Below, piece by piece: positions 28,001 through 42,900 of a DNA stretch of 64,000 nt (within the stretch, counting starts at the first letter, position 1; every line of letters begins with the position of its first letter). Below the pieces are notes generated by a model that saw nothing but the letters and a program-made list of their open reading frames with translations, was not told the DNA's origin and did not search any database. Source of the stretch: Rugalucina vietnamica (taxonomy: Eukaryota > Mollusca > Bivalvia > Lucinida > Lucinidae); the NCBI GenBank assembly GCA_964017185.1, contig OZ024874.1, forward strand, positions 48,822,856-48,886,855, read 5' to 3'. The position numbers were made by a program, and so were the translations under genes.

Positions 28001-28779
28001 ACAAACCAGAGTTTTCCCAGTATAACCGACCTATGGGCTGTAAAGGCACTTGTATGGACTACAAGGCCCACTGGGTCTCGAACTCCCTAAACTCGGTGGG
28101 GTTCTGTGAGAAACCAGCCCGAGTTGGTACCGACACATTGCAATACTATACAGAAATTTCCATTTTTGGTCATTTTTGTACCCCTATTTCTCGAAAACCA
28201 GAGTTTTCCCGACATAGCCGCTTATATGGTCTGAAAGTACATCCCTTCTACTGTAAATTCCACTAGGTCGCTTGCTCCCTAAACTCCGCGCACGTCAATG
28301 ACAGGGGTGCCTCATACCCCATCCCCAAACCCATGAATGTTCACGTTTCCCAATGTTTGAGTTGAAATTTCCGACAAACCAGAGTTTTCCCAGTATTACC
28401 GACCTATGGGCTGTAAAGGCACTTGTATGGACTACAAGGCCCACTGGGTCTCGAACTCCCTAAACTCGGTGGGGTTCTTTGAGAAACCAGCCCGAGTTGG
28501 TACCGACACATTGCAATACTGTACAGAAATTTCCATTTTCGGTCATTTTTGTACCCCTATTTTTTCGAAAACTAGAGTTTTCCCGGCATAGCCGCTTATG
28601 TGGTTTAAAAGTACGTCCCTTCTACTGTAAATCCCACTAGGTCGTTTGCTCCCTAAACTCCGCGCACGTCAATGACAGGGGTGCCTCTTACCCCACCCAC
28701 AAACCAATGAATGTTCACGTTTCCCAATGTTTGAGTTAAAATTTCCGACAAACCAGAGTTTTCCCAGTATAACCGACCT

Positions 28780-31700
28780 ATGGGCTGTAAAGGCACTTGT
28801 ATGGACTACAAGCCCCACGGGGTCTCGAACTCCCTAAACTCGGTGGGGTTCTGTGAGAAACCAGCCCGAGTTGGTACCGACACATTGCAATACTGTACAG
28901 AAATTTCCATTTTTGGTCATTTTTGTACCCCTATTTCTAGAAAACTAGAGTTTTCCCGGCATAGCCGCTTATGTGGTCTGAAAATACACCCCTTCTACTG
29001 TAAATCCCACTAGGTCGCTTGCTCCCTAAACTCCGTGCACGTCAATGGCATGGGTGCCTTATACCCCACCCCCAAACCCATGAATGTTCACGTTTCCCAA
29101 TGTTTGAGTTGAAATTTTCGACAAACCAGAGTTTTCCCAGTATAACCGACCTATGAGCTGTAAAGGCACTTGTATGGACTACAAGCCCCACTGGGTCTCG
29201 AACTCCCTAAACTCGGTGGGGTTCTGTGAGAAACCAGCCCGAGTTGGTACCGACACATTGCAATACTGTACAGAAATTTCCATTTTTGGTCATATTTGTA
29301 CCCCTATTTCTATAAAACTAGAGTTTTCCCGGCATAGCCGTTTATGTGGTCTGAAAGTACATTCCTTCTTCAATAAATCCCACTAGGTCGCTTACTCCCT
29401 AAACTCCGCGCACGTCAATGACAGGGGTGCCTCTTACCCCACCCCCAAACAAATGAATGTTCACGTTTCCCAATGTTTGAGTTGAAATTTCCGACAAACC
29501 AGAGTTTTCCCAGTATAACCGACCTATGGGCTGTAAAGGCACTTGTATGGACTACAAGGCCCACTGGGTCTCGAACTCCCTAAACTCGGTGCGGTTCTGT
29601 GAGAAACCAGCCCGAGTTGGTACCGACACATTGCAATACTGTACAGAAATTTCCATTTTCGGTCATCTTTGTACCCCTATTTCTCAAAAACCAGAGTTTT
29701 TCCGACATAGCCGCTTATATGGTCTAAAAGTACATCCCTTCTACTGTAAATCCCACTAGGTCGCTTGCTCCCTAAACTCCGTGCTCGCCAATCACAGGGG
29801 TACCTTATACCCCACCCCCAAACCCATGAATGTTCACGTTTCCCAATGTTTGAGTTAAAATTTCCGACAAACCAGAGTTTTCCCAGTATAACCGACCTAT
29901 GGGCTGTAAAGGCACTTGTATGGACTACAAGCTCCACTGGGTCTCGAACTCCCTAAACTCGGTGGGGTTCTGTGAGAAACCAGCCCGAGTTGGTACCGAC
30001 ACATTGCAATACTGTACAGAAATTTCCATTTTTGGTCATTTTTGTACCCCTATTTCTAGAAAACTAGAGTTTTCCCGGCATAGCCGCTTACGTGGTCTGA
30101 AAATACACCCCTTCTACTGTAAATCCCACTAGGTCGCTTGCTCCCTAAACTCCGTGCACGTCAATGACATGGGTGCCTTATACCCCACCCCCAAACCCAT
30201 GAATGTTCACGTTTCCCAATGTTTGAGTTGAAATTTTCGACAAACCAGAGTTTTCCCAGTATAACCGACCTATGAGCTGTAAAGGCACTTGTATGGACTA
30301 CAAGCCCCACTGGGTCTCGAACTCCCTAAACTCGGTGGGGTTCTGTGAGAAACCAGCCCGAGTTGGTACCGACACATTGCAATACTGTACAGAAATTTCC
30401 ATTTTTGGTCATATTTGTACCCCTATTTCTATAAAACTAGAGTTTTCCCGGCATAGCCGTTTATGTGGTCTGAAAGTACATTCCTTCTTCTATAAATCCC
30501 ACTAGGTCGCTTACTCCCTAAACTCCGCGCACGTCAATGACAGGGGTGCCTCTTACCCCACCCCCAAACAAATGAATGTTCACGTTTCCCAATGTTTGAG
30601 TTGAAATTTCCGACAAACCAGAGTTTTCCCAGTATAACCGACCTATGGGCTGTAAAGGCACTTGTATGGACTACAAGGCCCACTGGGTCTCGAACTCCCT
30701 AAACTCGGTGGGGTTCTGTGAGAAACCAGCCCGAGTTGGTACCGACACATTGCAATACTGTACAGAAATTTCCATTTTCGGTCATCTTTGTACCCCTATT
30801 TCTCAAAAACCAGAGTTTTCCCGACATAGCCGCTTATATGGTCTAAAAGTACATCCCTTCTACTGTAAATCCCACTAGGTCGCTTGCTCCCTAAACTCCG
30901 TGCTCGCCAATCACAGGGGTACCTTATACCCCACCCCCAAACCCATGAATGTTCACGTTTCCCAATGTTTGAGTTAAAATTTCCGACAAACCAGAGTTTT
31001 CCCAGTATAACCGACCTATGGGCTGTAAAGGCACTTGTATGGACTACAAGCCCCACTGGGTCTCGAACTCCCTAAACTCGGTGGGGTTCTGTGAGAAACC
31101 AGCCCGAGTTGGTACCGACACATTGCAATACTGTACAGAAATTTCCATTTTTGGTCATTTTTGTACCCCTATTTCTAGAAAACTAGAGTTTTCCCGGCAT
31201 AGCCGCTTATGTGGTCTGAAAATACACCCCTTCTACTGTAAATCCCACTAGGTCGCTTGCTCCCTAAACTCCGTGCACGTCAATGACATGGGTGCCTTAT
31301 ACCCCACCCCCAAACCCATGAATGTTCACGTTTCCCAATGTTTGAGTTGAAATTTTCGACAAACCAGAGTTTTCCCAGTATAACCGACCTATGAGCTGTA
31401 AAGGCACTTGTATGGACTACAAGCCCCACTGGGTCTCGAACTCCCTAAACTCGGTGGGGTTCTGTGAGAAACCAGCCCGAGTTGGTACCGACACATTGCA
31501 ATACTGTACAGAAATTTCCATTTTTGGTCATATTTGTACCCCTATTTCTATAAAACTAGAGTTTTCCCGGCATAGCCGTTTATGTGGTCTGAAAGTACAT
31601 TCCTTCTTCAATAAATCCCACTAGGTCGCTTACTCCCTAAACTCCGCGCACGTCAATGACAGGGGTGCCTCTTACCCCACCCCCAAACAAATGAATGTTC

Positions 31701-33255
31701 ACGTTTCCCAATGTTTGAGTTGAAATTTCCGACAAACCAGAGTTTTCCCAGTATAACCGACCTATGGGCTGTAAAGGCACTTGTATGGACTACAAGGCCC
31801 ACTGGGTCTCGAACTCCCTAAACTCGGTGCGGTTCTGTGAGAAACCAGCCCGAGTTGGTACCGACACATTGCAATACTGTACAGAAATTTCCATTTTCGG
31901 TCATCTTTGTACCCCTATTTCTCAAAAACCAGAGTTTTTCCGACATAGCCGCTTATATGGTCTAAAAGTACATCCCTTCTACTGTAAATCCCACTAGGTC
32001 GCTTGCTCCCTAAACTCCGTGCTCGCCAATCACAGGGGTACCTTATACCCCACCCCCAAACCCATGAATGTTCACGTTTCCCAATGTTTGAGTTAAAATT
32101 TCCGACAAACCAGAGTTTTCCCAGTATAACCGACCTATGGGCTGTAAAGGCACTTGTATGGACTACAAGCCCCACTGGGTCTCGAACTCCCTAAACTCGG
32201 TGGGGTTCTGTGAGAAACCAGCCCGAGTTGGTACCGACACATTGCAATACTGTACAGAAATTTCCATTTTTGGTCATTTTTGTACCCCTATTTCTAGAAA
32301 ACTAGAGTTTTCCCGGCATAGCCGCTTATGTGGTCTGAAAATACACCCCTTCTACTGTAAATCCCACTAGGTCGCTTGCTCCCTAAACTCCGTGCACGTC
32401 AATGACATGGGTGCCTTATACCCCACCCCCAAACCCATGAATGTTCACGTTTCCCAATGTTTGAGTTGAAATTTTCGACAAACCAGAGTTTTCCCAGTAT
32501 AACCGACCTATGAGCTGTAAAGGCACTTGTATGGACTACAAGCCCCACTGGGTCTCGAACTCCCTAAACTCGGTGGGGTTCTGTGAGAAACCAGCCCGAG
32601 TTGGTACCGACACATTGCAATACTGTACAGAAATTTCCATTTTTGGTCATATTTGTACCCCTATTTCTATAAAACTAGAGTTTTCTCGGCATAGCCGTTT
32701 ATGTGGTCTGAAAGTACATTCCTTCTTCTATAAATCCCACTAGGTCGCTTACTCCCTAAACTCCGCGCACGTCAATGACAGGGGTGCCTCTTACCCCACC
32801 CCCAAACAAATGAATGTTCACGTTTCCCAATGTTTGAGTTGAAATTTCCGACAAACCAGAGTTTTCCCAGTATAACCGACCTATGGGCTGTAAAGGCACT
32901 TGTATGGACTACAAGGCCCACTGGGTCTCGAACTCCCTAAACTCGGTGGGGTTCTGTGAGAAACCAGCCCGAGTTGGTACCGACACATTGCAATACTGTA
33001 CAGAAATTTCCATTTTCGGTCATCTTTGTACCCCTATTTCTCAAAAACCAGAGTTTTCCCGACATAGCCGCTTATATGGTCTAAAAGTACATCCCTTCTA
33101 CTGTAAATCCCACTAGGTCGCTTGCTCCCTAAACTCCGTGCTCGCCAATCACAGGGGTACCTTATACCCCACCCCCAAACCCATGAATGTTCACGTTTCC
33201 CAATGTTTGAGTTAAAATTTCCGACAAACCAGAGTTTTCCCAGTATAACCGACCT
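28780..33255 (-). repeat. nested higher-order repeat: 3-mer inside 6-mer (1,119 / 2,238 bp)
   Basis: Monomer subtypes repeat in the order X-Y-Z four times at 1,119-bp spacing. X carries CATGGGTGCC instead of CAGGGGTGCC at about 29,047, 30,167, 31,286 and 32,405. Y carries ATGAGCTGTAAAGG at 29,153, 30,272, 31,391 and 32,510. Z carries TTTCTCAAAAACC. Alternate trimers share further private variants. Y at 29,153 and 31,391 has CTTCAATAAATCC, while 30,272 and 32,510 have CTTCTATAAATCC. Z at 29,526 and 31,764 has GGTGCGGTTC and GAGTTTTTCCGAC, while 30,645 and 32,883 do not. The duplicated unit is therefore a 6-mer (28,780-31,017 and 31,018-33,255) built from a previously doubled 3-mer. Confidence 0.92.
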
Positions 33256-36238
33256 ATGGGCTGTAAAGGCACTTGTATGGACTACAAGCCCCACTGGGTC
33301 TCGAACTCCCTAAACTCGGTGGGGTTCTGTGAGAAACCAGCCCGAGTTGGTACCGACACATTGCAATACTGTACAGAAATTTCCATTTTCGGTCATCTTT
33401 GTACCCCTATTTCTCAAAAACCAGAGTTTTCCCGACATAGCCGCTTATATGGTCTAAAAGTACATCCCTTCTACTGTAAATTCCACTAGGTCGCTTGCTC
33501 CCTAAACTCCGTGCTCGCCAATCACAGGGGTACCTTATACCCCACCCCCAAACCCATGAATGTTCACGTTTCCCAATGTTTGAGTTAAAATTTCCGACAA
33601 ACCAGAGTTTTCCCAGTATAACCGACCTATGGGCTGTAAAGGCACTTGTATGGACTACAAGCCCCACTGGGTCTCGAACTCCCTAAACTCGGTGGGGTTC
33701 TGTGAGAAACCAGCCCGAGTTGGTACCGACACATTGCAATACTGTACAGAAATTTCCATTTTTGGTCATTTTTGTACCCCTATTTCTAGAAAACTAGAGT
33801 TTTCCCGGCATAGCCGCTTATGTGGTCTAAAAATACACCCCTTCTACTGTAAATCCCACTAGGTCGCTTGCTCCCTAATCTCCGTGCACGTCAATGACAT
33901 GGGTGCCTTATACCCCACCCCCAAACCCATGAATGTTCACGTTTCCCAATGTTTGAGTTGAAATTTTCGACAAACCAGAGTTTTCCCAGTATAACCGACC
34001 TATGAGCTGTAAAGGCACTTGTATGGACTACAAGACCCACTGGGTCTCGAACTCCCTAAACTCGGTGGGGTTCTGTGAGAAACCAGCCCGAGTTGGTACC
34101 GACACATTGCAATACTATACAGAAATTTCCATTTTTGGTCAATTTTGTACCCCTATTTCTCGAAAACTAGAGTTTTCCCGGCATAGCCGCTTATGTGGTC
34201 GGAAAGTACGTTCCTTCTACTGTAAATCCCACTAGGTCGCTTGCTCCCTAACCTCCGCGCACGTCAATGACAGGGGTGCCTCTTACCCCATCCCCAAAAC
34301 CATGAATGTTCACGTTTCCCAATGTTTTAGTTGAAATTTCCGACAAACCAGAGTTTTCCCAGTATAACCGACCTATGGGCTGTAAAGGCACTTGTATAGA
34401 CTACAAGCCCCACTGGGTCTCGAACTCCCTAAACTCGGTGGGGTTCTGTGAGAAACCAGCCCGAGTTGGTACCAACACATTGCAATACTATACAGAAATT
34501 TCCATTTTCGGTCATCTTTCCACCCCTATTTCTCGAAAACTAGAGTTTTCCCGACATAGCCGCTTATATGGTCTGAAAGTACATCCCTTCTACTGTAAAT
34601 CCCAGTAGGTCGCTTGCTCCCTAAACTCCGCGCACGTCAATGACAGGGGTGCCTTATACCCCACACCCAAACCCATGAATGTTCACGTTTCCCAATGTTT
34701 GAGTTGAAATTTTCGACAAACCAGAGTTTTCCCAGTATAACCGACCTATGGGCTGTAAAGGCACTTGTATGGACTACAAGACCCACTGGGTCTCAAACTC
34801 CCTAAACTCGGTGGGGTTCTGTGAGAAACCAGCCCGAGTTGGTACCGACACATTGCAATACTATACAGAAATTTCCATTTTTGGTCATTTTTGTACCCCT
34901 ATTTCTCGAAAACTAGAGTTTTCCAGGCATAGCCGCTTATGTGGTCTGAAAGTAAATTCCTTCTACTGTAAATCCCACTAGGTCGCTTGCTCCCTAAACT
35001 CCGCGCACGTCAATGACAGGGGTGCCTCTTACCCCACCCCCAAAACCATGAATGTTCACGTTTCCCAATGTTTGAGTTAAAATTTCCGACAAACCAGAGT
35101 TTTCCCAGTATAACCGACCTATGGGCTGTAAAGGCACTTGTATGGACTACAAGCCCCACTGGGTCTCGAACTCCCTAAACTCGGTGGGGTTCTGTGAGAA
35201 ACCAGCCCGAGTTGGTACCGACACATTGCAATACTGTACAGAAATTTCCATTTTTGGTCATCTTTGTACCCCTATTTCTCGAAAAATAGAGTTTTCCCGA
35301 CATAGCCGCTTATGTGGTCTGAAAGTACATTCCTTCTACTGTAAATCCCATTAGGTCGCTTGCTCCCTAAACTCCGCGCACGTCATTGACAGGGGTGCCT
35401 CATACCCCACCCCCAAACCCATGAATGTTCACGTTTTCCAATGTTTGAGTTGAAATTTCCGACAAACCAGAGTTTTCCCAGTATTACCGTCCTATGGGCT
35501 GTAAAGGCACTTGTATGGACTACAAGGCCCACTGGGTCTCGAACACCCTAAACTCGGTGGGGTTCTGTGAGAAACCAGCCCGAGTTGGTACCGACACATT
35601 GCAATACTGTACAGAAATTTCCATTTTCGGTCATCTTTGTACCCCTATTTCTCCAAAACCAGAGTTTTCCCGACATAGCCGCTTATATGTTCTAAAGGTA
35701 CATCCCTTCTACTGTAAATCCCACTAGGTCGCTTGCTCCCTAAACTCCGTGCTCGCCAATCACAGGGGTACCTTATACCCCACCCCCAAACCCATCAATG
35801 TTCACGTTTCCCAATGTTTGAGTTAAAATTTTGACAAACCAGAGTTTTCTCAGTATAACCGACCTATGGGCTGTAAAGGCACTTGTATGGACTACAAGCC
35901 CCACTGGGTCTCGAACTCCCTAAACTCGGTGGGGTTCTGTGAGAAACCAGCCCGAGTTGGTACCGACACATTGCAATACTGTACAGAAATTTCCATTTTT
36001 GGTCATTTTTGTACCCCTATTTATAGAAAACTAGAGTTTTCCCGGCATAGCCGCTTATTTGGTCTGAAAGTACATTCCTTCTTCTGTAAATCCCACTAGG
36101 TCGCTTGCTCCCTAAACTCCGTGCACGTCAATGACAGGGGTGCCTCTTACCCCACCCCCAAACCAATGAATGTTCACGTTTCCCAATGTTTGAGTTGAAA
36201 TTTCCGACAAACCAGAGTTTTCCCAGTATAACCGACCT

Positions 36239-39222
36239 ATGGGCTGTAAAGGCACTTGTATGGACTACAAAGCCCACTGGGTCTCGAACTCCCTAAACTC
36301 GGTGGGGTTCTGTGAGAAACCAGCCCGAGTTGGTACCGACACATTGCAATACTATACAGAAATTTCCATTTTCGGTCATCTTTGTACCCCTATTTCTCGA
36401 AAACCAGAGTTTTCCCGACATAGCCGCTTATATGGTCTGAAAGTACATCCCTTCTACTGTAAATCCCACTAGGTCGCTTGCTCCCTAAACTCCGCGCACG
36501 TCAATGACAGGGGAGCCTCATACCCCAACCCCAAACCCATGAATGATCACGTTTCCCAATGTTTGAGTTGAAATTTCCGACAAACCAGAGTTTTCCCAGT
36601 ATAACCGACCTATGGGCTGTAAAGGCACTTGTATGGACTACAAGCCCCACTGGGTCTCGAACTCCCTAAACTCGGTGGGGTTCTGTGAGAAACCAGCCCG
36701 AGTTGGTACCGACACATTGCAATACTATACAGAAATTTCCATTTTCGGTCATCTTTGTACCCCTATTTCTCGAAAACCAGAGTTTTCCCGACATAGCCGC
36801 TTATATGGTCTGAAAGTACATCCCTTCTCCTGTAAATCCCACTAGGTCGCTTGCTCCCTAAACTCCGCGCACGTCAACGACAGGGGTGCCTTATACCCCA
36901 CCCCCAAACCCATGAATGTTCACGTTTCCCAATGTTTGAGTTGAAATTTTCGACAAACCAGAGTTTTCCCAGTATAACCGACCTATGGGCTGTAAAGGCA
37001 CTTGTATGGACTACAAGACCCACTGGGTCTCGAACTCCCTAAACTCGGTGGGGTTCTGTGAGAAACCAGCCCGAGTTGGTACCGACACATTGCAATACTA
37101 TACAGAAATTTCCATTTTTGGTCATTTTTGTACCCCTATTTCTCGAAAACTAGAGTTTTCCAGGCATAGCCGCTTATGTGGTCTGAAAGTAAATTCCTTC
37201 TACTGTAAATCCCACTAGGTCGCTTGCTCCCTAAACTCCGCGCACGTCAATGACAGGGGTGCCTCTTACCCCACCCCCAAAACCATGAATGTTCACGTTT
37301 CCCAATGTTTGAGTTAAAATTTCCGACAAACCAGAGTTTTCCCAGTATAACCGACCTATGGGCTGTAAAGGCACTTGTATGGACTACAAGCCCCACTGGG
37401 TCTCGAACTCCCTAAACTCGGTGGGGTTCTGTGAGAAACCAGCCCGAGTTGGTACCGACACATTGCAATACTGTACAGAAATTTCCATTTTTGGTCATTT
37501 TTGTACCCCTATTTATAGAAAACTAGAGTTTTCCCGGCATAGCCGCTTATTTGGTCTGAAAGTACATTCCTTCTTCTGCAAATTCCACTAGGTCGCTTGC
37601 TCCCTAAACTCCGTGCACGTCAATGACAGGGGTGCCTCTTACCCCACCCACAAACCAATGAATGTTCACGTTTCCCAATGTTTGAGTTGAAATTTCCGAC
37701 AAACCAGAGTTTTCCCAGTATAACCGACCTATGGGCTGTAAAGGCACTTGTATGGACTACAAAGCCCACTGGGTCTCGAACTCCCTAAACTCGGTGGGGT
37801 TCTGTGAGAAACCAGCCCGAGTTGGTACCGACACATTGCAATACTGTACAGAAATTTCCATTTTTGGTCATTTTTGTACCCCTATTTATAGAAAACTAGA
37901 GTTTTCCCGGCATAGCCGCTTATTTGGTCTGAAAGTACATTCCTTCTTCTGCAAATTCCACTAGGTCGCTTGCTCCCTAAACTCCGTGCACGTCAATGAC
38001 AGGGGTGCCTCTTACCCCACCCACAAACCAATGAATGTTCACGTTTCCCAATGTTTGAGTTGAAATTTCCGACAAACCAGAGTTTTCCCAGTATAACCGA
38101 CCTATGGGCTGTAAAGGCACTTGTATGGACTACAAAGCCCACTGGGTCTCGAACTCCCTAAACTCGGTGGGGTTCTGTGAGAAACCAGCCCGAGTTGGTA
38201 CCGACACATTGCAATACTATACAGAAATTTCCATTTTCGGTCATCTTTGTACCCCTATTTCTCGAAAACCAGAGTTTTCCCGACATAGCCGCTTATATGG
38301 TCTGAAAGTACATCCCTTCTACTGTAAATCCCACTAGGTCGCTTGCTCCCTAAACTCCGCGCACGTCAATGACAGGGGAGCCTCATACCCCACCCCCAAA
38401 CCCATGAATGATCACGTTTCCCAATGTTTGAGTTGAAATTTCCGACAAACCAGAGTTTTCCCAGTATAACCGACCTATGGGCTGTAAAGGCACTTGTATG
38501 GACTACAAGCCCCACTGGGTCTCGAACTCCCTAAACTCGGTGGGGTTCTGTGAGAAACCAGCCCGAGTTGGTACCGACACATTGCAATACTATACAGAAA
38601 TTTCCATTTTCGGTCATCTTTGTACCCCTATTTCTCGAAAACCAGAGATTTCCCGACATAGCCGCTTATATGGTCTGAAAGTACATCCCTTCTCCTGTAA
38701 ATCCCACTAAGTCGCTTGCTCCCTAATCTCCGCGCACGTCAATGACAGGGGTGCCTTATACCCCACCCCCAAACCCATGAATGTTCACGTTTCCCAATGT
38801 TTGAGTTGTAATTTTCGACAAACCAGAGTTTTCCCAGTATAACCGACCTATGGGCTGTAAAGGCACTTGTATGGACTACAAGACCCACTGGGTCTCGAAC
38901 TCCCTAAACTCGGTGGGGTTCTGTGAGAAACCAGCCCGAGTTGGTACCGACACATTGCAATACTATACAGAAATTTCCATTTTTGGTCATTTTTGTACCC
39001 CTATTTCTCGAAAACTAGAGTTTTCCAGGCATAGCCGCTTATGTGGTCTGAAAGTAAATTCCTTCTACTGTAAATCCCACTAGGTCGCTTGCTCCCTAAA
39101 CTCCGCGCACGTCAATGACAGGGGTGCCTCTTACCCCACCCCCAAAACCATGAATGTTCACGTTTCCCAATGTTTGAGTTAAAATTTCCGACAAACCAGA
39201 GTTTTCCCAGTATAACCGACCT
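36239..39222 (-). repeat. 5-monomer higher-order duplication (1,865 bp period)
   Basis: Units near 36,239, 36,612 and 36,985 recur near 38,104, 38,477 and 38,850, each 1,865 bp later. Shared private variants include GGGGAGCCTCATACC (about 36,510 and 38,375), GAATGATCACG (about 36,540 and 38,405), CTTCTCCTGTAAATCC (about 36,824 and 38,689) and TTTTCCAGGCATAG (about 37,156 and 39,021). Between them, the units near 37,358 and 37,731 are themselves an adjacent pair sharing CTATTTATAGAAAAC and TTCTGCAAATTCC. Only three units of the second copy are recognisable before the pattern changes. Confidence 0.85.
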
Positions 39223-39968
39223 ATGGGCTGTAAAGGCACTTGTATGGACTACAAGCCCCACTGGGTCTCGAACTCCCTAAACTCGGTGGGGTTCTGTGAG
39301 AAACCAGCCCGAGTTGGTACCGACACATTGCAATACTGTACAGAAATTTCCATTTTTGGTCATTTTTGTACCCCTATTTCTAGAAAACTAGAGTTTTCCC
39401 GGCATAGCCGCTTATGTGGTCTGAAAGTACATTCCTTCTACTGTAAATCCCATTAGGTCGCTTGCTCCCTAAACTCCGCGCACGTCATTGACAGGGGTGC
39501 CTCATACCCCACCCCCAAACCCATGAATGTTCACGTTTTCCAATGTTTGAGTTGAAATTTTCGACAAACCTGAGTTTTCTTAGTATTACAGTCCTATGGG
39601 CTGTAAAGGCACTTGTATGGACTACAAGGCCCACTGGGTCTCGAACTCCCTAAACTCGGTGGGGTTCTGTGAGAAACCAGCCCGAGTTGGTACCGACACA
39701 TTGCAATACTGTACAGAAATTTCCATTTTCGGTCATCTTTTTACCCCTATTTCTGGAAAACTAGAGTTTGCCCGGCATAGCCGCTTATGTGGTCTGAAAG
39801 TACATTCCTTCTTCTGTAAATCCCATTAGGTCGCTTGCTCCCTAAACTCCGCGCACGTCATTGACAGGGGTGCCTCATACCCCACCCCCAAACCCATGAA
39901 TGTTCACGTTTTCCAATGTTTGAGTTGAAATTTTCGACAAACCAGAGTTTTCCCAGTATTACCGTCCT

Positions 39969-42900
39969 ATGGGCTGTAAAGGCACTTGTATGGACTACAA
40001 GGCCCACTGGGTCTCGAACTCCCTAAACTCGGTGGGGTTCTGTGAGAAACCAGCCCGAGTTGGTACCGACACATTGCAATACTGTACAGAAATTTCCATT
40101 TTCGGTCATCTTTTTACCCCTATTTCTCGAAAACCAGAGTTTTCCCGACATAGCCGCTTATATGGTCTAAAAGTACATCCCTTCTACTGTAAATCCCACT
40201 AGGTCGCTTGCTCCCTAAACTCCGTGCTCGCCAATCACAGGGGTACCTTATACCCCACCCCCAAACCCATCAATGTTCACGTTTCCCAATGTTTGAGTTA
40301 AAATTTCCGACAAACCAGAGTTTTCTCAGTATAACCGACCTATGGGCTGTAAAGGCACTTGTATGGACTACAAGCCCCACTGGGTCTCGAACTCCCTAAA
40401 CTCGGTGGGGTTCTGTGAGAAACCAGCCCGAGTTGGTACCGACACATAGCAATACTGTACAGAAATTTCCATTTTTGTTCATTTTTGTACCCCTATTTCT
40501 AGAAAACTAGAGTTTTCCCGGCATAGCCGCTTATTTGGTCTGAAAGTACATTCCTTCTTCTGTAAATCCCACTAGGTCGCTTGCTCCCTAAACTCCGTGC
40601 ACGTCAATGACAGGGGTGCCTCTTACCCCACCCCCAAACCAATGAATGTTCATGTTTCCCAATGTTTGAGTTGAAATTTCCGACAAACCAGAGTTTTCCC
40701 AGTATAACCGACCTATGGGCTGTAAAGGCACTTGTATGGACTACAAAGCCCACTGGGTCTCGAACTCCCTAAACTCGGTGGGGTTCTGTGAGAAACCAGC
40801 CCGAGTTGGTACCGACACATTGCAATACTATACAGAATTTTCCATTTTTGGTCATTTTTGTACCCCTATTTCTCGAAAACTAGAGTTTTCCCGGCATAGC
40901 CGCTTATGTGGTCTGAAAGTGCATTCCTTCTACTGTAAATCCCACTAGGTCGCTTGCTCCCTAAACTCCGCGCACGTCAATGACAGGGGTGCCTCTTACC
41001 CCACCCCCAAAACCATGAATGTTCACGTTTCCCAATGTTTGAGTTGAAATTTCCGACAAACCAGAGTTTTCCCAGTATAACCGACCTATGGGCTGTAAAG
41101 GCACTTGTATAGACTACAAGGCCCACTGGGTCTCGAACTCCCTAAACTCGGTTGGATTCTGTGAGAAACCAGCCCGAGTTGGTACCGACACATTGCAATA
41201 CTATACAGAAATTTCCATTTTTGGTCATCTTTGTACCCCTATTTCTCGAAAACCAGAGTTTTCCCGGCATAGCCGCTTATATGGTCTGAAAGTACATCCC
41301 TTCTACTGTAAATTCCACTAGGTCGCTTGCTCCCTAAACTCCGCGCACGTCAATGACAGGGGTGCCTCATACCCCACACCCAAACCCATGAATGTTCACG
41401 TTTCCCAATGTTTGAGTTGAAATTACCGACAAACCAGAGTTTTCCCAGTATTACCGACCTATGGGCTGTAAAGGCACTTGTATGGACTACAAGGCCCACT
41501 GGGTCTCGAACTCCCTAAACTCGGTGGGGTTCTTTGAGAAACCAGCCCGAGTTGGTACCGACACATTGCAATACTGTACAGAAATTTCCATTTTCGGTCA
41601 TTTTTGTACCCCTATTTTTTCGAAAACTAGAGTTTTCCCGGCATAGCCGCTTATGTGGTTTAAAAGTACGTCCCTTCTACTGTAAATCCCACTAGGTCGT
41701 TTGCTCCCTAAACTCCGCGCACGTCAATGACAGGGGTGCCTCTTACCCCACCCCAAAACCCATGAATGTTCACGTTTCCCAATGTTTGAGTTGAAATTTC
41801 CGACAAACCAGAGTTTTCCCAGTATAACCGACCTATGGGCTGTAAAGGCACTTGTATGGACTACAAGCCCCACTGGGTCTCGAACTCCCTAAACTCGGTT
41901 GGGTTCTGTGAGAAACCAGCCCGAGTTGGTACCGACACATTGCAATACTGTACAGAAATTTCCATTTTTGGTCATTTTTGTACCCCTATTTCTAGAAAAC
42001 TAGAGTTTTCCCGGCATAGCCGTTTATGTGGTCTGAAAGTGCATTCCTTCTTCTATAAATCCCACTAGGTCGCTTACTCCCTCAACTCCGCGCACGTCAA
42101 TGACAGGGGTGCCTCTTACCCCACCCCCAAACAAATGAATGTTCACGTTTCCCAATGTTTGAGTTGAAATTTCCGACAAACCAGAGTTTTCCCAGTATAA
42201 CCGACCTATGGGCCGTAAAGGCACTTGTATGGACTACAAGACCCACTGGGTCTCGAACTCCCTAAACTCGGTGGGGTTCTGTGAGAAACCAGCCCGAGTT
42301 GGTACCGACACATTGCAATACTGTACAGAAATTTCCATTTTCGGTCATGTATGTACCCCTATTTCTCGAAAACCAGAGTTTTCCCGACATAGCCGCTTAT
42401 ATGGTCTAAAAGTACATCCCTTCTACTGTAAATCCCACTAGGTCGCTTGCTCCCTAAACTCCGTGCTCGCCAATCACAGGGGTACCTTATACCCCACCCC
42501 CAAACCCATGAATGTTCACGTTTCCCAATGTTTGAGTTGAAATTTCCGACAAACCAGAGTTTTCCCAGTATAATCGACCTATGGGCTGTAAAGGCACTTG
42601 TATGGACTACAAGGCCCACTGGGTCTCGAACTCCCTAAACTCGGTGGGGTTCTGTGAGAAACCAGCCCGAGTTGGTACCGACACATTGCAATACTGTACA
42701 GAAATTTCCATTTTCGGTCATCTTTGTACCCCTATTTCTCGAAAACCAGAGTTTTCCCGACATAGCCGCTTATATGGTCTAAAAGTACATCCCTTCTACT
42801 GTAAATCCCACTAGGTCGCTTGCTCCCTAAACTCCGTGCTCGCCAATCACAGGGGTACCTTATACCCCACCCCCAAACCCATCAATGTTCACGTTTCCCA

